Shown here: positions 61,473 through 64,000 of the stretch, one piece after another
Numbering within the stretch: position 1 is the stretch's first letter
How the letters are laid out: every line of letters begins with the position of its first letter
Assembly: GCF_003996965.1 (NCBI RefSeq)
Contig: NZ_QWDM01000002.1
Location: 124,001 to 188,000 of the forward strand
DNA length: 64,000 nucleotides
Origin: Flavobacterium cupreum
GTDB taxonomy: Bacteria; Bacteroidota; Bacteroidia; Flavobacteriales; Flavobacteriaceae
Direction of reading: 5' to 3'
Notes under the pieces: model-generated
What the model saw: the letters and a program-made list of their open reading frames with translations, nothing else
Databases searched by the model: none
Told to the model about the DNA's origin: nothing
Position numbers and translations under genes: made by a program

Positions 61473-61892
61473 CTATTTCTCCAGTAAATTAATTTCTTTC
61501 TCGGTTGCATTAACATAAACGGTTAATTCGTCATACGTCCATTTTACTCTTTTATGGGCTGTAACGAATAAAATCCCCGTTCCTTTTGAACCTTTTATCG
61601 GAATTTCCAAATCACATTCGCCTGTATTATTGCTAACATTAATGCTTCCCGAAGGCATTCCGTCTGTTTCAACAGGACTTCCCAATTGCTGTACCACTTC
61701 TTTGTTTTGTTTTACCTGATAGATAGCATCTTTATACACATCAGAATCTTTCATTAATGAAGTGACTCCGAAAAAAATCCCGGCAATAAACAAACCGAAA
61801 AGAACGATAAGGCTTAAACATCCCGTGGGTACAAACCATTTCCAGTTTCTGTCCCACCAGTTTTTCTTTACTTCGGTATAATTTTCTTCCAT
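61473..61892 (-). CDS. Coa1-family (cytochrome c oxidase assembly factor 1-like) protein
   Basis: 139 aa. Basic aromatic N-terminus (KKNWWDRNWKWFVPTGCLSL), one membrane helix (about 20-45), then the periplasmic Coa1 domain: VYKDAIYQVKQNKEVVQQLG, SPVETDGMPSGSINV, and GKGTG-like GSKGTGILFVTA. Coa1 relatives act in membrane-complex assembly in mitochondria; the bacterial ones are uncharacterised. No cytochrome oxidase gene is seen nearby. Confidence 0.87.
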   Translation of the reverse strand: MEENYTEVKKNWWDRNWKWFVPTGCLSLIVLFGLFIAGIFFGVTSLMKDSDVYKDAIYQVKQNKEVVQQLGSPVETDGMPSGSINVSNNTGECDLEIPIKGSKGTGILFVTAHKRVKWTYDELTVYVNATEKEINLLEK

Positions 61893-61908
61893 ATAAAAAA
61901 GGGTAATT

Positions 61909-61980
61909 TTAAATTTGAATTTACTACCTGAAAGATATTCTTTTTTCTTTCAAATCCTAAATCAAACCTAAAATTACCCG
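61909..61980. other. wide inverted repeat
   Basis: GGGTAATTTTA (61909-61919) and TAAAATTACCC (61969-61979 approx.) are perfectly complementary across a 48-nt AT-rich loop, between the transpeptidase stop and the Coa1-like start. Possible terminator. Confidence 0.5.
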
Positions 61981-62016
61981 GTAAAAAACTTAAATATCTG
62001 TTTTTAGAATCTTATT

Positions 62017-63627
62017 TTAATTGTTAAATGCCATAGATTCCTGAAACATGATTTTGTTCAGATCGTTATCTTTCTCATAGACATCCTGAAAAAAGCTAAT
62101 TTCGCCTGATTCATTTACCCATGAAGTAAAATAACAAATATAGATTGGTACTTTGTTTGGTAATTTAAAAGTAGTTTCTTCTTTACCGTCCATTGCTTTA
62201 TTGATTCTGTCAGCGGTCCATTCCGGATAATCTTTCAGCATGGCAATGGCTAAATTTTTCGCTTCTTTTACATTAATACAGCCGTGGCTGAAGGTTCTTT
62301 TTTCAAAATCAAACAGTGTTTTTGCCGGTGTATCGTGCATATAAATATCTTCGGGATTCGGGAAAATAAATTTCACTAACCCAAGGGAGTTTTCAGGACC
62401 CGGTTTTTGTCGCACCATACCATTTTTCATTTCCATATTATGTTCTGCCAGATAATTTGGATTGGATGCAATTTTTGATTTCAGTTCGTTATCCACAATA
62501 CTTTGCGGAACAGTCCAGTAAGGGCTGAAAACGACTTTATCAATATTTCCGCTAAAGATCGATGTTTTGGTTAAGGAAGACCCCACAAAAACGCGTGATG
62601 CCAGTTCTGTTTTTCCATTTTTCACATATACTAATTCAAAAGAAGGCACATTCACCATAATATATTCTTTGTCTTTCACCAGTTTTGGAGAAATCCAGCG
62701 GCAACGTTCCATATTAACAGCCAGTGTTGTGATTTTATCGGCTATTGGTGTATTCATATCCTTAATATGCTCTTCGGCTAAGATATAGTTAGGTTTAAAA
62801 CCATTTCTCAATTTGTATTTCATCACGGCATCCATCATTTCACGATCGTAGACATCGCTTTTGGAATCGTTTTGCAGATCGCCCATTACAAACAATCGGT
62901 TTCTTACCTGAGCAATTGTTTTCGAAACAGCATCAGGACGTAAGTCTTTATAAGGAGTTGCCGTTTCGATAGGCGTCCAGGTACCGTCTTTTTCAATTTG
63001 TCTGTATTTTTCAAGTGCGCCTTGCAATTTGTAATACTGATCAAAAAGCAATTCGTCATTTTTCTCTAATAAAGCAGGGTTTACAATAAGAGAATCTAAT
63101 AAAGTTTCATACGACAATTGTTTTTTAGGAAGCATCCAGCCTGTTTTTTTAACGGTTTCGGCATCCAGTCCTTCGTATACCTGGCTCATATAGATAATGT
63201 AGGCGCTGCTTAATAAAAGGTCTGAATCTAATTTTGATGGTCTTTCTTTACTTTTGCTGTTAAAGATTTTGTCGATTTCATTTTCATAAGGAATTTCGAT
63301 TTCCAGTCCTTCCTCATGTGTTACTTTAAGTTTTTGGTGCAGTAATTTACCAAATTCAGTTATTTTGTTGTCTTCATACCAAATTGATTCATAAGCTCTG
63401 TTTTGGTATAAGGCAGAAACTTTGCTTTGGTATTTTTTTAAATCGGCATAGCGTTTAAAAAAATCATTCAGCACGTCATTATCTATCACTAGATCAGAAT
63501 CATTTACGAAATCAAAATAAAAATCATATGATTTTTTACTTTCTGTAAAGTCATTTTTGTTCGACTCAAAAGATGAAGTTATGAATCCTACAAATAGAAT
63601 TATGGCGAGTGGATATAAAGTTTTCAT
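62017..63627 (-). CDS. L,D-transpeptidase (YcbB/LdtD-like)
   Basis: 536 aa. Signal peptide (about 19 residues), a scaffold domain (about 45-230), a peptidoglycan-binding-like segment (about 240-300; VYDREMMDAVMKYKLRNGFK), then the YkuD catalytic domain with the cysteine in RTFSHGCINVKEA (about residue 450). The usual arginine after HGC-[IV] is asparagine here. Forms 3-3 cross-links in peptidoglycan in the periplasm. Length fits the YcbB class. Confidence 0.9.
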   Translation of the reverse strand: MKTLYPLAIILFVGFITSSFESNKNDFTESKKSYDFYFDFVNDSDLVIDNDVLNDFFKRYADLKKYQSKVSALYQNRAYESIWYEDNKITEFGKLLHQKLKVTHEEGLEIEIPYENEIDKIFNSKSKERPSKLDSDLLLSSAYIIYMSQVYEGLDAETVKKTGWMLPKKQLSYETLLDSLIVNPALLEKNDELLFDQYYKLQGALEKYRQIEKDGTWTPIETATPYKDLRPDAVSKTIAQVRNRLFVMGDLQNDSKSDVYDREMMDAVMKYKLRNGFKPNYILAEEHIKDMNTPIADKITTLAVNMERCRWISPKLVKDKEYIMVNVPSFELVYVKNGKTELASRVFVGSSLTKTSIFSGNIDKVVFSPYWTVPQSIVDNELKSKIASNPNYLAEHNMEMKNGMVRQKPGPENSLGLVKFIFPNPEDIYMHDTPAKTLFDFEKRTFSHGCINVKEAKNLAIAMLKDYPEWTADRINKAMDGKEETTFKLPNKVPIYICYFTSWVNESGEISFFQDVYEKDNDLNKIMFQESMAFNN

Positions 63628-63937
63628 TGTATTAAATTTTACGTTCTACTTAAGTTGACGTAGGTGAAGTATCGAGTAAAAATTTGGGGGCATTTCTACA
63701 CTGCTAAATTACTTACATGGCTGGAAAACAAGTTGTTGTATTTTCTTTAAATGTTTCGAAATTGCCATGTCGTTAACATTTTTATAAGACTTATATAAGA
63801 TAAATCAGATAAGTGTTTAAATTGTTACCCCGGGCATTAAAAAAAAGTTTCTTTTTTTTGTTAACAAAAAGATATAAGGCGGATCAAATATTATAATATT
63901 TTGTAAATTGCTCCCTTAAAATTATCATATTCATAAA
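63628..63937. other. divergent AT-rich promoter region
   Basis: About 310 bp between the transpeptidase and mutase genes. Very AT-rich with phased A and T tracts; no ORF. A tattttg stretch near 63896 may be an imperfect -7 box for the rightward gene. Confidence 0.4.
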
Positions 63938-64000
63938 ATGGAACAACAAAAACCATATAATCCTAAAAATAAAGTAAGAATTGTCACTGCTGCCTCACTG
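63938..64000 (+). CDS. methylmalonyl-CoA mutase family protein, N-terminus only
   Basis: 21 codons are present before the window ends: MEQQKPYNPKNKVRIVTAAS plus L. KNKVRIVTAASL is the start of the B12-binding domain in large fused mutases (IcmF-type: B12 domain, MeaB-like GTPase, mutase barrel), which isomerise acyl-CoA. Only the first strand is visible, so the fusion type cannot be verified here. Confidence 0.7.
   Translation, partial: MEQQKPYNPKNKVRIVTAASL

Noticed and set aside
1..64000. tRNA, rRNA, tmRNA or riboswitch genes
   Set aside because: None recognised on reading the spacers; a covariance search would be needed to exclude small or divergent ones.

Overview
The window looks like a chromosomal segment of a Flavobacterium-type member of the Bacteroidota. 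It is AT-rich. Many gene starts are preceded by a TAnnTTTG -7 box instead of a strong Shine-Dalgarno sequence. The gene content fits: a type IX secretion (T9SS) type-B cargo protein with a SprF/PorP partner, OmpA proteins with PD40 or thrombospondin repeats, TonB-dependent receptors, and many SPII lipoproteins. I see no rRNA, tRNA, CRISPR array, transposase or prophage block.

Layout. 1-3.8 kb: lgt (cut by the window edge), yidD, cysS, a four-helix-bundle gene and folE, all on the minus strand. 4.2-8.1 kb: an SGNH-hydrolase lipoprotein, a PLP aminotransferase and a retropepsin-like/PDZ protein. 8.2-14 kb: a surface/motility operon (T9SS-B cargo, SprF-like, PorE-like OmpA protein). 14-19.5 kb: a small lipoprotein, a DUF1573 protein, valS and an APC permease. 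19.6-25.5 kb: a metal/siderophore uptake locus with two TonB-dependent receptors around a DUF4198 protein. 25.8-33.3 kb: an MFS transporter, topoisomerase III, an AraC regulator with a Tet(X)-like flavin monooxygenase, and a YdcF protein.

33.4-43.3 kb is the accessory part: small unknown genes, PhzF, Pmp3, DUF5995, an XRE regulator, many palindromic repeats, and a two-gene cassette of a membrane pentapeptide-repeat protein plus a NACHT-type STAND NTPase. A frameshifted lipoprotein and a duplicated noncoding segment lie next to it. The NACHT cassette and the hairpin arrays around it are the most interesting content.

43.4-64 kb returns to ordinary chromosome: prfA; an envelope/stress cluster (YtxH, holin-X-like, lmo0937-like, porin, DUF4142-like, CHASE3 histidine kinase, response regulator, AraC-type regulator, CsbD, Dps); a DUF5723/TSP3/OmpA protein; pyrF; a BtuF-like metal-receptor protein; an AraC regulator; an aldo/keto reductase; a 0.6 kb tandem repeat; purU; DUF4197, Coa1-like and L,D-transpeptidase genes; and the first codons of a B12-dependent mutase. 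Long gaps are mostly filled by inverted-repeat families typical of intergenic DNA in this group.
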